Assembly (NCBI GenBank): GCA_016302005.1
Contig: JAEDOK010000001.1
Span: 1 to 43,593 of the forward strand
Length of the DNA: 43,593 nt
Reading direction: 5' to 3'
Origin: Oscillospiraceae bacterium
GTDB taxonomy: Bacteria; Bacillota_A; Clostridia; Oscillospirales; Oscillospiraceae
Shown here: positions 8,944 through 16,172 of the stretch, one piece after another
How the letters are laid out: every line of letters starts with the position of its first letter
Position numbering within the stretch: position 1 is the stretch's first letter
The notes under the pieces: generated by a model
Seen by the model: only the letters and a program-made list of their open reading frames with translations
The model's database searches: none
Told to the model about the DNA's origin: nothing
Translations under genes and position numbers: made by a program

Positions 8944-9375
8944 TCAAAGATACTGCTTCATCTGATTGAAGTTTGCCTGCTCAGTCTGGAGAAGACGCTT
9001 CGAGAGCGTCGAGACCTTAGGGTCAAGAACACCCATGGTGCGGATGTTGTGCATACTCTTGATCATTCCGCGTGTGCTGCCTTGCAGCATCATTTCTGCG
9101 ATCTTCGCTGTCGGATCAAGGCTGGTGCGCAAACGCATCTTTGCCGAGAGGGCAGAACCGAATTTCGCCATCGGATTAAGATTGCGGGCATGCTCTCCCC
9201 GTTCTTGTAAAAGCCGATCCGCTTCGGCATAGATTTGCTCATATTCATTGAGCTGTGCGCGCAGTACATTTCGAAAATCACGATTGACCGTTTCATTCAT
9301 CACGGTTTTAATGCCGTTGCAGCCCATCTGTGTTGTGCGGCAGATCGAGTTGAGCATTGGAATATCGTTCTCCAT
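8944..9375 (-). CDS. Conserved helical protein of unknown function
   Basis: This is a 143-residue, almost wholly alpha-helical, soluble protein without signal peptide or TM segment. It contains two N-terminal cysteines (ICRTTQMGC), a charged helix rich in Glu/Arg (LNEYEQIYAEADRLLQERGEHA), and Met-rich segments (MMLQGSTRGMIKSMHNIRTMG). The layout resembles small ferritin-like or DUF2383-like four-helix proteins, some of which are spore-coat associated, but I see no complete metal-binding set. A GTG at 9384 also opens the frame. The ATG at 9375 is preferred because GAGGTG lies 6 nt ahead. It stands between a divergent phosphoribosyltransferase gene and the sigma-K-type operon downstream. Confidence 0.6.
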   Translation of the reverse strand: MENDIPMLNSICRTTQMGCNGIKTVMNETVNRDFRNVLRAQLNEYEQIYAEADRLLQERGEHARNLNPMAKFGSALSAKMRLRTSLDPTAKIAEMMLQGSTRGMIKSMHNIRTMGVLDPKVSTLSKRLLQTEQANFNQMKQYL

Positions 9376-9442
9376 TTCTATCACCTCAGGCTTAGGGTGG
9401 CGAGGAAGCGCGAAATTATACGGAATAATTCAAGAAGAAGAA

Positions 9443-9471
9443 TTGACATTTTGTGTGAAGAACGATATAAT
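9443..9471 (+). promoter_or_regulatory. Sigma-A promoter of the phosphoribosyltransferase gene
   Basis: A perfect TTGACA (9443-9448), a 17-nt spacer and a perfect TATAAT (9466-9471) precede the gene. Transcription should start near 9478, about 40 nt before the ATG. Confidence 0.9.
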
Positions 9472-9519
9472 AAAAAAGCATGATTGCTTCGACAAGGAAA
9501 AGGTAAAGGAGAATGTACT

Positions 9520-10074
9520 ATGCATTACACAATGACGATTGCCGGCGTGACAAGAGATCTTCCCATTTGCAAGGTTTCGGACGACCTCTATATCGGTGCC
9601 TTCGTCATTTTCGGTGACGTTGAGCTAACGGTCGCAACTGCCGGCGCCCTGCTGAAAAAGGCTCCGGAATATGACTATATGATCTCTGCGGAGGCAAAGG
9701 GAATCCCGCTGATTCATGAAATGGCACGTCAGAGCGGGCAGAATAAATATTTTCTCGCGCGCAAGGCCCCGAAGCTCTACATGTCCGGTGTGTTTGATGT
9801 TGCGGTCAACTCCATCACTACCGCGAAGGAGCAGCATCTCTATCTTGACACGGCAGACGCAGAATTGATGCGCGGCAAGCGAATCCTGATCGTCGATGAT
9901 GTCATTTCCACGGGAGAATCTCTTGCGGCAATCGAAAAGCTTGTGCTGGAAGCGGGCGGTATCGTTGCCGGACGAATGGCTATCCTTGCAGAGGGTGACG
10001 CGCAGGATCGAGGAGACATTATTTATTTGGAAAAGCTGCCTGTTTTTAATGCGGACGGAACGGTCAAAAACTGA
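9520..10074 (+). CDS. Phosphoribosyltransferase family protein (adenine PRT-like)
   Basis: This 184-residue protein has the type I phosphoribosyltransferase core. The PRPP-binding motif is RILIVDDVISTGES (about residues 122-135) and is preceded by the flexible-loop region. ISAEAKGIPLIHEMARQ resembles the adenine/xanthine PRT segment that contacts the substrate. It should transfer a phosphoribosyl group to a purine or a related base, or be a regulatory PRT homologue. The substrate cannot be read from the sequence, and the loop YFLARKAPKLYMSG differs from standard Apt. The ATG at 9520 is chosen because AAAGGAG precedes it; the frame opens at 9484 without a site. It is monocistronic, with its own promoter and terminator. 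Confidence 0.8.
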   Translation: MHYTMTIAGVTRDLPICKVSDDLYIGAFVIFGDVELTVATAGALLKKAPEYDYMISAEAKGIPLIHEMARQSGQNKYFLARKAPKLYMSGVFDVAVNSITTAKEQHLYLDTADAELMRGKRILIVDDVISTGESLAAIEKLVLEAGGIVAGRMAILAEGDAQDRGDIIYLEKLPVFNADGTVKN

Positions 10075-10087
10075 TAAATAAAGCTTT

Positions 10088-10123
10088 GCAGTGCCGTGGG
10101 TATTCCCGCGGCACTGCTTTTTT
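10088..10123 (+). terminator. Rho-independent terminator of the phosphoribosyltransferase gene
   Basis: The 9-bp perfect stem GCAGTGCCG / CGGCACTGC (10088-10096 with 10109-10117) is extended by a weaker GGG/CCC pairing and followed by six T. On the minus strand the same hairpin lies just past the small Asn/Gln-rich ORF but lacks a clean T-run there. Confidence 0.88.
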
Positions 10124-10132
10124 GCAAGCTGT

Positions 10133-10240
10133 TTACTTGCGGTTCTGGTTCTGCTGGTTCTGCTGATTCTGCTGATTCTGCTGGTTCTGCTGGTTCTGCT
10201 GATTCTGACGGTTGTTCTGATTCTGATTACGATTTTCCAT
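10133..10240 (-). CDS. 35-residue Asn/Gln-rich repeat protein in the spoVA operon
   Basis: The ORF is too short for usual gene callers. Reading ATG at 10240 to TAA at 10133 gives MENRNQNQNNRQ, then six NQQ units, then NQNRK. About 80% of residues are Asn or Gln, and the few others are charged. GGAGG lies 8 nt before the ATG. It follows spoVAE by 64 nt on the same strand, so it is probably co-transcribed in the forespore. The composition recalls gamma-type small acid-soluble spore proteins (Gln/Asn-rich amino-acid stores), though it is much shorter and lacks their Ala and protease-site pattern. The opposite strand shows a spurious Leu-rich frame (10091-10288) created by the repeat. Confidence 0.6.
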   Translation of the reverse strand: MENRNQNQNNRQNQQNQQNQQNQQNQQNQQNQNRK

Positions 10241-10304
10241 ATCCGTAACCTCCCAAAAGTCGTTTTGCGGTCTAAACCGCATCGGTAGTATACCCGCGCC
10301 GGGG

Positions 10305-10658
10305 TTATTTATCCTTCGGCTTAAAAATCAGACCTGCAAGCCAGCCGAAAAGAATCGCAGCGCCGACGCCGCCTGCCGCCGCAGTCAGTCCGCCCGTAAA
10401 AATGCCGAGGAACCCTTTTTCCTGCACGCCTTCCTTGACACCCTTGGCGAGTAGATTCCCAAAACCGGTTAAAGGAACGGTCGCACCCGCGCCTGCAAAG
10501 TCGACCAGCTTTGGATATAACCCGACCGCGCCGAGAATCACCCCGATGACAACGTAAGAAACCAAGATTCGCGCCGGGGTCAGCTTTGTCTTGTCGATCA
10601 GAAGCTGTCCAATCACGCAAAAAAGACCGCCGACCAAAAATGCTTTCAAATAGTCCAT
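10305..10658 (-). CDS. spoVAE: Stage V sporulation protein AE
   Basis: This 117-residue membrane protein is of the SpoVAEb type. With SpoVAC and SpoVAD it forms the channel that moves dipicolinic acid with calcium into the forespore, and releases it on germination. Hydrophobic segments lie at about 4-20, 30-47 and 85-110. The Gly/Ala-rich LGIFTGGLTAAAGGVGAAI is typical. The start at 10658 follows AAAGGAG, which overlaps the end of spoVAD, so translation is probably coupled; the longer frame to 10751 overlaps spoVAD. The usual upstream spoVAC is absent here. Confidence 0.9.
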   Translation of the reverse strand: MDYLKAFLVGGLFCVIGQLLIDKTKLTPARILVSYVVIGVILGAVGLYPKLVDFAGAGATVPLTGFGNLLAKGVKEGVQEKGFLGIFTGGLTAAAGGVGAAILFGWLAGLIFKPKDK

Positions 10659-10662
10659 TGCT

Positions 10663-11682
10663 TCAGCTCCTTTCTGTTTCAATGGAGACTGCGTGACAGA
10701 CCGCAGGAACGGATTCGCCCTGCTGCGTGGTAAGCGGCGACAGCAGCGCACCCGTGCCGCAGAAAAGCAGGCGAGTCAGCTCATGGCGGAGCATTTTTCC
10801 GAGCAAATGTCCGCACAGAACGCTTGCGCTGCAGCCGCAGCCGCTGCCGCCGCAATGGACATCCTGCTTTTCCAAATCAAAGATCATCATGCCGCAGTCC
10901 TGATAGCGTGTCCCAAGCCGTACGCCCTCACGGGAGAACAGCTCATTTACAATTTGATGCCCGAGCTTTCCTAGATCGCCCGTGACGATCAGGTCGTAGT
11001 CCTCCGGTGCGAGAGAAAGATCATCGAAATGTGCCCGCAGGGTTTCGAACGCCGCCGGTGCCATAGCTGCGCCCATATTATTGGCATCCTTAATGCCGCG
11101 GTCAACAATTGTGCCGATGGTCGCATTGCGCAAGAAGGGACCGTTACCCGTCTGACCGAGAATTACCGCCCCTGCGCCCGTTACCGTCCATTGCGCCGTC
11201 GGGGTGCGCTGCCCGCCGTAACCGAGCGGAAAGCGATACTGACGCTCAGAGGAGGCAAAATGCGACGAGGTGAGCGCCAACGCGCGTCTGCAAAAGCCTG
11301 CGCTGATGCTCATGCCTGCCAAAAGCAGACTCTCCGCCATTGTGGAGCAGGCACCATACAGTCCTAGTGTCGGTATTCCGTTTCCCCGCATGGAAAAACT
11401 GGAACCGACACATTGATTTAAAAGATCGCCGACAAAAGCAGCGTCTAAGTCCTTTTCCGTCATACCCGCCTTGTCCAGCGCAAGCTGCAGGGCGTTTTTT
11501 TGCATTTGCGTCTCTGCCTTCTCCCATGACTTTTCTCCGAAGGTTGTATCCTCAGAGACAATGTCAAAGCAATTCGCCAGCGGCCCCTGCGCCTCTTTTT
11601 TTCCTGCGACAGAGGCGAAGGACAGAATTGCGGGTCTGTGTAAAAACTCGATGCTTTGCTTTCCGCGATGAGCTGATTCCAT
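10663..11682 (-). CDS. spoVAD: Stage V sporulation protein AD
   Basis: This 339-residue protein has a thiolase-like fold and in Bacillus binds dipicolinic acid. Recognisable blocks are FVGDLLNQC, LGLYGACSTMAESLLLAG, SSHFASSERQYRFPLGYGGQRTPTAQWTVTGAGA and the C-terminal VHCGGSGCGCSASVLCGHLL. The start at 11682 is chosen because GGGAGG lies 8 nt ahead; the frame runs to 11721. It is the first gene of a spoVAD-spoVAE-small ORF operon behind a sigma-G-like promoter. In many spore formers spoVAC precedes it, but here the next gene upstream is a divergent Fur-family regulator, so spoVAC must lie elsewhere or be lost. Confidence 0.93.
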   Translation of the reverse strand: MESAHRGKQSIEFLHRPAILSFASVAGKKEAQGPLANCFDIVSEDTTFGEKSWEKAETQMQKNALQLALDKAGMTEKDLDAAFVGDLLNQCVGSSFSMRGNGIPTLGLYGACSTMAESLLLAGMSISAGFCRRALALTSSHFASSERQYRFPLGYGGQRTPTAQWTVTGAGAVILGQTGNGPFLRNATIGTIVDRGIKDANNMGAAMAPAAFETLRAHFDDLSLAPEDYDLIVTGDLGKLGHQIVNELFSREGVRLGTRYQDCGMMIFDLEKQDVHCGGSGCGCSASVLCGHLLGKMLRHELTRLLFCGTGALLSPLTTQQGESVPAVCHAVSIETERS

Positions 11683-11709
11683 AGTGTAGCCTCCCAAAAG
11701 TCTTGTGCT

Positions 11710-11738
11710 TAGTATGCGCAATGCCTGAAAAGCAATAC
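11710..11738 (-). promoter_or_regulatory. Sigma-G-like promoter of spoVAD
   Basis: On the minus strand, GTATT (11734-11738) is followed after 17 nt by CATACTA (11710-11716). The -10 element fits the forespore sigma-G consensus CATWHTA exactly, and the -35 fits GHATR in four of five positions. SpoVA operons are sigma-G dependent in Bacillus, which supports the call. Confidence 0.65.
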
Positions 11739-11840
11739 CCCGCAGCGAAAAAAGATATTACATAGCGACCTGCAAATCGCTCAGAAGGCTCCGTGTCATA
11801 AAAAGAAAAGGAAAAATTTTTACAATCCGGCAAGATATTC

Positions 11841-11888
11841 TTGACAATCAGAAATAGAATTGCTATAGTGATATTAGAATGATTCTAA
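11841..11888 (+). promoter_or_regulatory. Sigma-A promoter with PerR/Fur-type operator
   Basis: TTGACA (11841-11846), a 17-nt spacer and TATAGT (11864-11869) form a good promoter. TTAGAATGATTCTAA (11874-11888) is a perfect 7-1-7 inverted repeat over the expected start site. It differs from the Bacillus PerR box TTATAATNATTATAA only in one symmetric base pair. The Fur-family product encoded immediately downstream would be expected to repress its own operon from this site. Confidence 0.8.
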
Positions 11889-11911
11889 ATTGTGACCGGG
11901 AATGACGAAAA

Positions 11912-12304
11912 ATGACGAAGTATGAAAGAGCCATTTATGAGATCATCATTGCCTCTCATGCACATTTAACAGCCAATGAGGTATTTGAGAAGCTGAAGCT
12001 GCGGTATCCTGCGGTTGTTTTGGCGACGGTATATAACAATTTGAACAAGATTTGTGAATCCGGACTGATCCACAAGGTATCCGTGGAAGGAATGCCGGAT
12101 CGGTATGACACAGTCAAAAAGCACGATCATCTGGTCTGCAAACAATGCGGGAGAATTTTGGATATTACCTTTGAGGATCTAACCGCACCGCTGCGGGAGC
12201 AGTTGGGAGAAGGCTTTTTATATTATGATCTGAAGGTATATTATCTCTGCCCGGAGTGCAGAAATAGAATGCATTGCGAAGAAATGTCCGATCATAACGG
12301 ATAA
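11912..12304 (+). CDS. Fur-family transcriptional repressor, PerR-like
   Basis: This 130-residue metalloregulator has an N-terminal winged helix (residues about 15-70, TANEVFEKLKLRYPAVVLATVYNNLNKICE). The dimerisation/metal domain has the RYDTVKKHDHLVC ligand region and two CxxC pairs (CKQC, CPEC) for structural zinc. The Asp/His set fits PerR, but peroxide versus iron sensing cannot be decided from sequence. The ATG at 11912 lacks a strong ribosome binding site (GGGA about 12 nt upstream). It is the first gene of an operon with an SDR, a flavin reductase-rubredoxin and a rubrerythrin, which points to peroxide or general oxygen defence. A matching operator overlaps the start site of transcription. 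Confidence 0.88.
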   Translation: MTKYERAIYEIIIASHAHLTANEVFEKLKLRYPAVVLATVYNNLNKICESGLIHKVSVEGMPDRYDTVKKHDHLVCKQCGRILDITFEDLTAPLREQLGEGFLYYDLKVYYLCPECRNRMHCEEMSDHNG

Positions 12305-12326
12305 TTTTAATTAGGAGGATGTTAAA

Positions 12327-13064
12327 ATGCTACAAGGGAAAACAGCAATTGTGACCGGCGGCACCCGAGGGATCGGGTTTGCCATTGTAAAAAAGTATTT
12401 AGAGAACGGAGCAAATGTGGCAATTGTCGGCTCACGCAAGGAATCGGTGGACAAGGCGCTCGAACAGCTACCCGACTATGCTGACCGTATTATGGGTATC
12501 TGGCCCGACCTGTGCGACCCTGATGCGGTGGCAGAGTCCTTTGCGGCGGTCAAGGAACGCTTCGGGAGGGTAGACATCCTTGCCAATAACGCAGGTGTCT
12601 CTTCCAGAACCAGTCTTTACGACTACACGGTGGAGGAATTCGACAAAATTGTGAACCTGAACCTGAAAGCGGTGTTTGTCTGCTCGCAGGCTGCGGCACG
12701 GATCATGAAGGAGCAGGGCGGCGGCGTGATTATCAGCACCAGCTCGATGGTCAGCCTGTACGGACAACCCTCCGGCTGCGCATATCCGACGACGAAGTTT
12801 GCGGTGAACGGTCTGACGAAATCTCTGGCAAGAGAACTGGCGAAGGATCATATTCGCGTCAATGCGGTAGCGCCCGGTGTGACCAAGACGGATATGATGG
12901 CGGCGCTGCCGCAGGAGCTTGTTGACAAAATCTCCGCCGGGATCCCGCTGGGACGGGTGGGCGAACCCGAGGACATTGCAAACGCGTATCTGTACTTGGC
13001 GAGCGATCTGGCAAGCTATGTTACCGGCGTGGTGCTGCATGTAGACGGCGCTGCCATGACTTGA
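12327..13064 (+). CDS. SDR-family oxidoreductase (3-oxoacyl-ACP reductase-like)
   Basis: This 245-residue classical short-chain dehydrogenase has the NAD(P)-binding TGGTRGIG motif near residue 12, NNAG near 88 and the catalytic Ser...YPTTK set near 139-156. It ends with the VTGVVLHVDGAAMT-type C-terminus of FabG-like enzymes. Length and motifs match FabG, but the context is not fatty-acid synthesis. It lies 22 nt after the PerR-like gene behind AGGAGG, and its stop is 13 nt before the rubredoxin-fusion gene. In this stress operon it may reduce reactive carbonyls or a quinone. The substrate is unknown. Confidence 0.88.
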   Translation: MLQGKTAIVTGGTRGIGFAIVKKYLENGANVAIVGSRKESVDKALEQLPDYADRIMGIWPDLCDPDAVAESFAAVKERFGRVDILANNAGVSSRTSLYDYTVEEFDKIVNLNLKAVFVCSQAAARIMKEQGGGVIISTSSMVSLYGQPSGCAYPTTKFAVNGLTKSLARELAKDHIRVNAVAPGVTKTDMMAALPQELVDKISAGIPLGRVGEPEDIANAYLYLASDLASYVTGVVLHVDGAAMT

Positions 13065-13077
13065 GGAGGGAATTGGA

Positions 13078-13692
13078 ATGGACAAGAAAACAATGTACAA
13101 GCTGACCTACGGCCTGTTTGTCCTTACTGCGCAGTCGGAGGGCAGAGACAGCGGCTGCATCATCAACACGGCGGGACAGGTCACGAGTGAGCCCAATCGG
13201 ATCAGCATTGCCGTGAATAAGGCAAACTTTACCCATGATCTGATCAAGGCGAGCAAGAAGTTCAATGTCTCGATCCTGAGCGAGGAAGCCAAGTTTGAGA
13301 CCTTCCGCCATTTCGGCTTCCAGGCGGGGAGAACGGTGGATAAGTTCGCGGATTACGCAGACTGCAAGCGCAGCGCCAACGGCCTTTATTATATCACTGC
13401 CGGCACGAACGGCTATATCAGCGCTACCGTCGAGCAGGAAATTGATTTGGGCACCCATACGCTGTTTATCGCCGCGGTGGACGATATGGAAATTCTGTCC
13501 GGCGCGCCCTCTGCAACCTATGCCTATTACCAGTCCGATATCAAGCCGAAGCCGGAAAAGCCTGCGCAGAAGGGGAAAACGCAGTGGCGCTGCACCGTCT
13601 GCGGTTATGTCTATGAGGGCGAGGAGCTGCCTGCGGATTTTGTCTGCCCGCTATGCAAGCATCCTGCCTCTGACTTCGAGAAGGTTCAATAA
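13078..13692 (+). CDS. Flavin reductase-rubredoxin fusion (high-molecular-weight rubredoxin type)
   Basis: This 204-residue fusion has residues 1-150 as an FMN-binding flavin reductase/flavoredoxin domain (GLFVLTAQSEGRDSGCIINT, ITAGTNGYISATV). A Lys/Pro linker follows, and residues 167-204 are a rubredoxin with WRCTVCGYVYEGEE and FVCPLCKHPASDF, the four Fe-binding cysteines. The layout is that of Hrb of acetogens, which passes electrons from NAD(P)H to flavodiiron proteins and rubrerythrins for O2, peroxide or NO reduction. GGAGGG lies 8 nt before the ATG. The rubrerythrin gene follows 30 nt downstream and is the obvious electron acceptor. No flavodiiron gene is present in the window. Confidence 0.88.
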   Translation: MDKKTMYKLTYGLFVLTAQSEGRDSGCIINTAGQVTSEPNRISIAVNKANFTHDLIKASKKFNVSILSEEAKFETFRHFGFQAGRTVDKFADYADCKRSANGLYYITAGTNGYISATVEQEIDLGTHTLFIAAVDDMEILSGAPSATYAYYQSDIKPKPEKPAQKGKTQWRCTVCGYVYEGEELPADFVCPLCKHPASDFEKVQ

Positions 13693-13722
13693 TTATATTA
13701 AATAGATCAAGGAGGAAAAACC

Positions 13723-14376
13723 ATGAAGTACCTTTGCAAAGTATGCGGAGAAATTTTTGAAGTGAAGGACGGCGAAACGCCGGTGTGCCCGCGCTGCCGC
13801 GCAACAGGGGAGAAGCTCGAGCCTGTCGTTGCGGAGCCGAAAAACAAGTACGCAGGCACGCAGACGGAAAAGAACCTGCACGCCGCGTTTGACGGCGAAT
13901 CGGGCGCGAGAAACAAATACACTTATTTCGCCTCCGTTGCAAAAAAGGAAGGCTATGAGCAGATTTCCGCGCTGTTCCTCAAGACTGCCGAAAACGAGCG
14001 CGAGCACGCGAAGATGTGGTTGAAGGAACTAAACGGCATCGGCAATACCGCAGAGAATCTTCTTTCTGCCGCCGAGGGCGAAAACTACGAATGGACGGAA
14101 ATGTACGACGGCTTCGCGAAAACCGCCGAGGCGGAGGGGTTCCCCGAACTGGCGGAAAAGTTCCGTATGGTAGGCGAGATTGAAAAGCACCATGAGGAGC
14201 GCTACCGTGCGCTGCTGCATAATGTCGAGTCTGCTGCCGTGTTTGAAAAGAGTGAGGTCAAGGTTTGGGAATGCCGCAACTGCGGTCATATCATCGTCGG
14301 CACCAAAGCCCCCGAAACCTGCCCCGTCTGCGCGCACCCGCAGAGCTATTTTGAAATCAGCGAAAAGAACTATTGA
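13723..14376 (+). CDS. Rubrerythrin with N- and C-terminal rubredoxin-like modules
   Basis: This 217-residue peroxidase has a short N-terminal rubredoxin-like knuckle (CKVCGEIF...CPRCRATG, residues 4-30). A ferritin-like diiron domain follows (about 45-165) with the Glu/His ligands in [35 protein letters not shown] and [11 protein letters not shown] full C-terminal rubredoxin ends it ([10 protein letters not shown]...[11 protein letters not shown]). Classical rubrerythrin has only the C-terminal module, so the second iron site is a less common layout. It reduces H2O2 to water with electrons from rubredoxin-type donors. It is the last gene of the PerR-like operon, with AGGAGG ahead and a strong terminator behind. 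Confidence 0.93.
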   Translation: MKYLCKVCGEIFEVKDGETPVCPRCRATGEKLEPVVAEPKNKYAGTQTEKNLHAAFDGESGARNKYTYFASVAKKEGYEQISALFLKTAENEREHAKMWLKELNGIGNTAENLLSAAEGENYEWTEMYDGFAKTAEAEGFPELAEKFRMVGEIEKHHEERYRALLHNVESAAVFEKSEVKVWECRNCGHIIVGTKAPETCPVCAHPQSYFEISEKNY

Positions 14377-14388
14377 TCCTATCCATAA

Positions 14389-14430
14389 CAAAAGCTTCCG
14401 CTCCCCCAAAAAGGAGAGCGGAAGCTTTTG
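14389..14430. terminator. Bidirectional terminator between convergent operons
   Basis: A 15-bp perfect stem (14389-14403 with 14416-14430; arm CAAAAGCTTCCGCTC) has T-rich sequence on both sides. It separates the rubrerythrin operon (+) from the NlpC/P60 gene (minus), whose stop is only a few nt away. Confidence 0.9.
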
Positions 14431-14436
14431 TGTTAT

Positions 14437-15372
14437 TTAACCGACGATACGGTGTGCGCAGAGATAACGGTTGGCGTACCAGCTTACCGAAAGGTCGGTG
14501 ATGACCACACCCGTCGAGGAGTTCTCGGCGTGGACGAATTGTCCGTTTCCGATGTACATACCGACATGGGAAGCTGTGCTGCCGTATCCGAAGTAGATGA
14601 TGTCACCGGGACGCAAATCTTCGTATGCGACATTGTAGCCGTTTGCAAGCTGCGCGGTTGCGGTGCGGTTGATGCTGTAGCCGAACTGCGAGAATACATA
14701 CTGCATAAAGCCGGAGCAGTCAAAGCCGGAAGGGGACGAGCCGCCGTAAACATAGGGATAACCGACGAACTGCTGCGCATATGTAGCGATCTGCTGTCCA
14801 AGATCCGTCGGCATCGAAGCGCTGCCGGAAGAAGTTCCGTTTGCGGAAGAAGTTGCTGCGAGACCCGCGTTATTTACGGGCTTTTCCAGCAGGCTGACCA
14901 GATCGCTGCGAATATAGCCGATCTGACCCTCATATCTAACCTTGTACCATCCGCTGTTGAAACCGAAGATCTCGACTTCTTCGCCCGCCTTGAGCTGATC
15001 CAGCATTGTGGTGCTTGTGGACGGACCGTTGCGCAGATTGACAAGACTTGCATCCACGGCACCTGTGCCTAGCTCCACATTTTCACGCGTCTTCACCGTC
15101 AGATAATCGCCATGCATATAGCCGATGTGCAGATTATAATTGACTAAGTACCAGTCATCGACCTGACGAATGACGACGACCGTGTCGCCCTTCTGCGCAA
15201 CGGTAATAATATCGGCAGAAGTGGAGGGCTTCTCGCGCAGGCGCAAGCCGCCGCGTGCCTCAACGATGCCGATGCCGGTTTTCAGCTCCGTCGCAGAGGC
15301 GGAGGACGCCAGCGTGAACACGATGGACAGGGTGAATACAAGCAATACTATGAGTTTCAGATACCGTTTCAT
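14437..15372 (-). CDS. Secreted SH3-domain NlpC/P60 peptidoglycan hydrolase
   Basis: This 311-residue secreted protein has a signal peptide at residues 1-27 (LIVLLVFTLSIVFTLASSASA). Two bacterial SH3 domains follow (about 35-95 with GGLRLREKPS, and 103-163 with VNLRNGPSTSTTM), then a Ser/Gly linker. The NlpC/P60 domain from about 187 to the end contains the catalytic Cys in FDCSGF, the His in ASHVGMYIG and a third polar residue in HAENSS. It should cleave peptide stems (gamma-D-glutamyl-diaminopimelate type) in the cell wall. GGGAGG lies ahead of the ATG. It follows the small gene at 15395-15685 by 22 nt, so they form one operon. The end sits on the bidirectional terminator. Confidence 0.93.
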   Translation of the reverse strand: MKRYLKLIVLLVFTLSIVFTLASSASATELKTGIGIVEARGGLRLREKPSTSADIITVAQKGDTVVVIRQVDDWYLVNYNLHIGYMHGDYLTVKTRENVELGTGAVDASLVNLRNGPSTSTTMLDQLKAGEEVEIFGFNSGWYKVRYEGQIGYIRSDLVSLLEKPVNNAGLAATSSANGTSSGSASMPTDLGQQIATYAQQFVGYPYVYGGSSPSGFDCSGFMQYVFSQFGYSINRTATAQLANGYNVAYEDLRPGDIIYFGYGSTASHVGMYIGNGQFVHAENSSTGVVITDLSVSWYANRYLCAHRIVG

Positions 15373-15394
15373 AATAACCTCCCGTGGTCTTTGC

Positions 15395-15685
15395 TTACTT
15401 TGCGTTCAATGCACGCTCGAGCCATACACAGCCAACATCCAAAGCCGTATAGAACCCGTCTTTTTCGCTTTTCTTCACAACGCGGTCACGCGCCTTGACA
15501 TCCTGCGCCGTGCGCTGGAGCTGGACGGAAACCTTCGTTGCCAGATCAAGATCCTCTAATTTTTTGGATTCGAGGATCTGCAGCATGACAATATACTCGT
15601 CAGCCATTGAACCATAATAGATCAGATTGTCCTTTCGCATCAGGGGACGACCCTTGTACATCAGGACTTCATTTTTTTCGGACAT
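15395..15685 (-). CDS. Small conserved protein of unknown function
   Basis: This 96-residue soluble protein begins MSEKNEVLMYKGRPLMRKDN. It is charged and mainly helical after residue 25, with no signal peptide, TM segment or metal motif. The frame is open to 15793, but that part holds the promoter. The ATG at 15685 has GGAGG about 6 nt ahead. It is co-transcribed with the downstream NlpC/P60 hydrolase. Similar short proteins occur in Clostridia as far as I recognise, without known function. Its single Cys and the YYGSMADEYIVMLQI segment are its main landmarks. Confidence 0.7.
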   Translation of the reverse strand: MSEKNEVLMYKGRPLMRKDNLIYYGSMADEYIVMLQILESKKLEDLDLATKVSVQLQRTAQDVKARDRVVKKSEKDGFYTALDVGCVWLERALNAK

Positions 15686-15713
15686 AGATACCTCCAAAAC
15701 AAAATGTAACCAG

Positions 15714-15742
15714 ATTGTAACATATGGAAACGAATTTGTCAA
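15714..15742 (-). promoter_or_regulatory. Sigma-A promoter of the small protein-NlpC/P60 operon
   Basis: On the minus strand TTGACA (15737-15742), a 17-nt spacer and TACAAT (15714-15719) lie about 30-55 nt before the start codon. Confidence 0.85.
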
Positions 15743-15851
15743 TAATAAATTTTCGCCGGAAACAATCGTGACAAAAACGATACGGTGCTGCAACCGGTCC
15801 AGGGTGTGCGATGCGGAGAAAAAATGGATGTTGTGGGACTTATGAAACGGA

Positions 15852-15886
15852 AAAAGACGGGGCTTTCGCAGACGCGAAAGCCCCGT
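15852..15886 (-). terminator. Rho-independent terminator of ireB
   Basis: A 13-bp perfect stem (15857-15869 with 15874-15886; arm ACGGGGCTTTCGC) with a 4-nt loop is followed on the minus strand by TCTTTTTCC. It lies 11 nt past the ireB stop codon. Confidence 0.9.
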
Positions 15887-15897
15887 TGCAGTGGATA

Positions 15898-16143
15898 CTA
15901 ATCGAAAAGATAGTGCCGCACAAGCTCTTGAAGAAGCTCATCGCGGTCAAGCTTACAGATGAGGCTGCGAGCGTTATTGTGATTGGTGATATAGGTCGGA
16001 TCCTCGGAAAGAATATAACCGACGATCTGATTGATGGGGTTGTAGCCCTTTTCGGTGAGGGAACGGTAGACCTCGGTGAGAATCTGCTTCATTTCCTCGT
16101 TGGTATCTACGGGTACGGTAAATTTAATGGTGTTGTGATCCAA
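15898..16143 (-). CDS. ireB: IreB family regulatory phosphoprotein (UPF0297)
   Basis: This 81-residue protein has the family signature [44 protein letters not shown] and the C-terminal [15 protein letters not shown]. In Enterococcus, IreB is phosphorylated by the PASTA kinase IreK and modulates cephalosporin tolerance. The start codon is TTG (16141-16143), behind AAAGGAGG; no ATG lies near enough to keep the conserved N-terminus. In many Firmicutes ireB sits between alaS and ruvX, but here it is alone, with its own promoter and terminator, downstream of pheT. Confidence 0.92.
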   Translation of the reverse strand: MDHNTIKFTVPVDTNEEMKQILTEVYRSLTEKGYNPINQIVGYILSEDPTYITNHNNARSLICKLDRDELLQELVRHYLFD

Positions 16144-16172
16144 AACGCCCGCCTCCTTTGCCTGTTTTCTCT

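Noticed and set aside
10141..10208. Possible short tandem repeat array or CRISPR
   Set aside because: The 9-nt period encodes NQQ codons in a small ORF; there are no spacers or long direct repeats.
10091..10288. 65-codon plus-strand ORF with long Leu/Val/Ile run
   Set aside because: It is the antisense reading of the NQQ repeat in the minus-strand 35-residue ORF and overlaps a terminator; the hydrophobic run is an artefact of the repeat.
10693..10974. Ala-rich plus-strand ORF
   Set aside because: It is antisense to the Cys/Gly-rich C-terminus of spoVAD.
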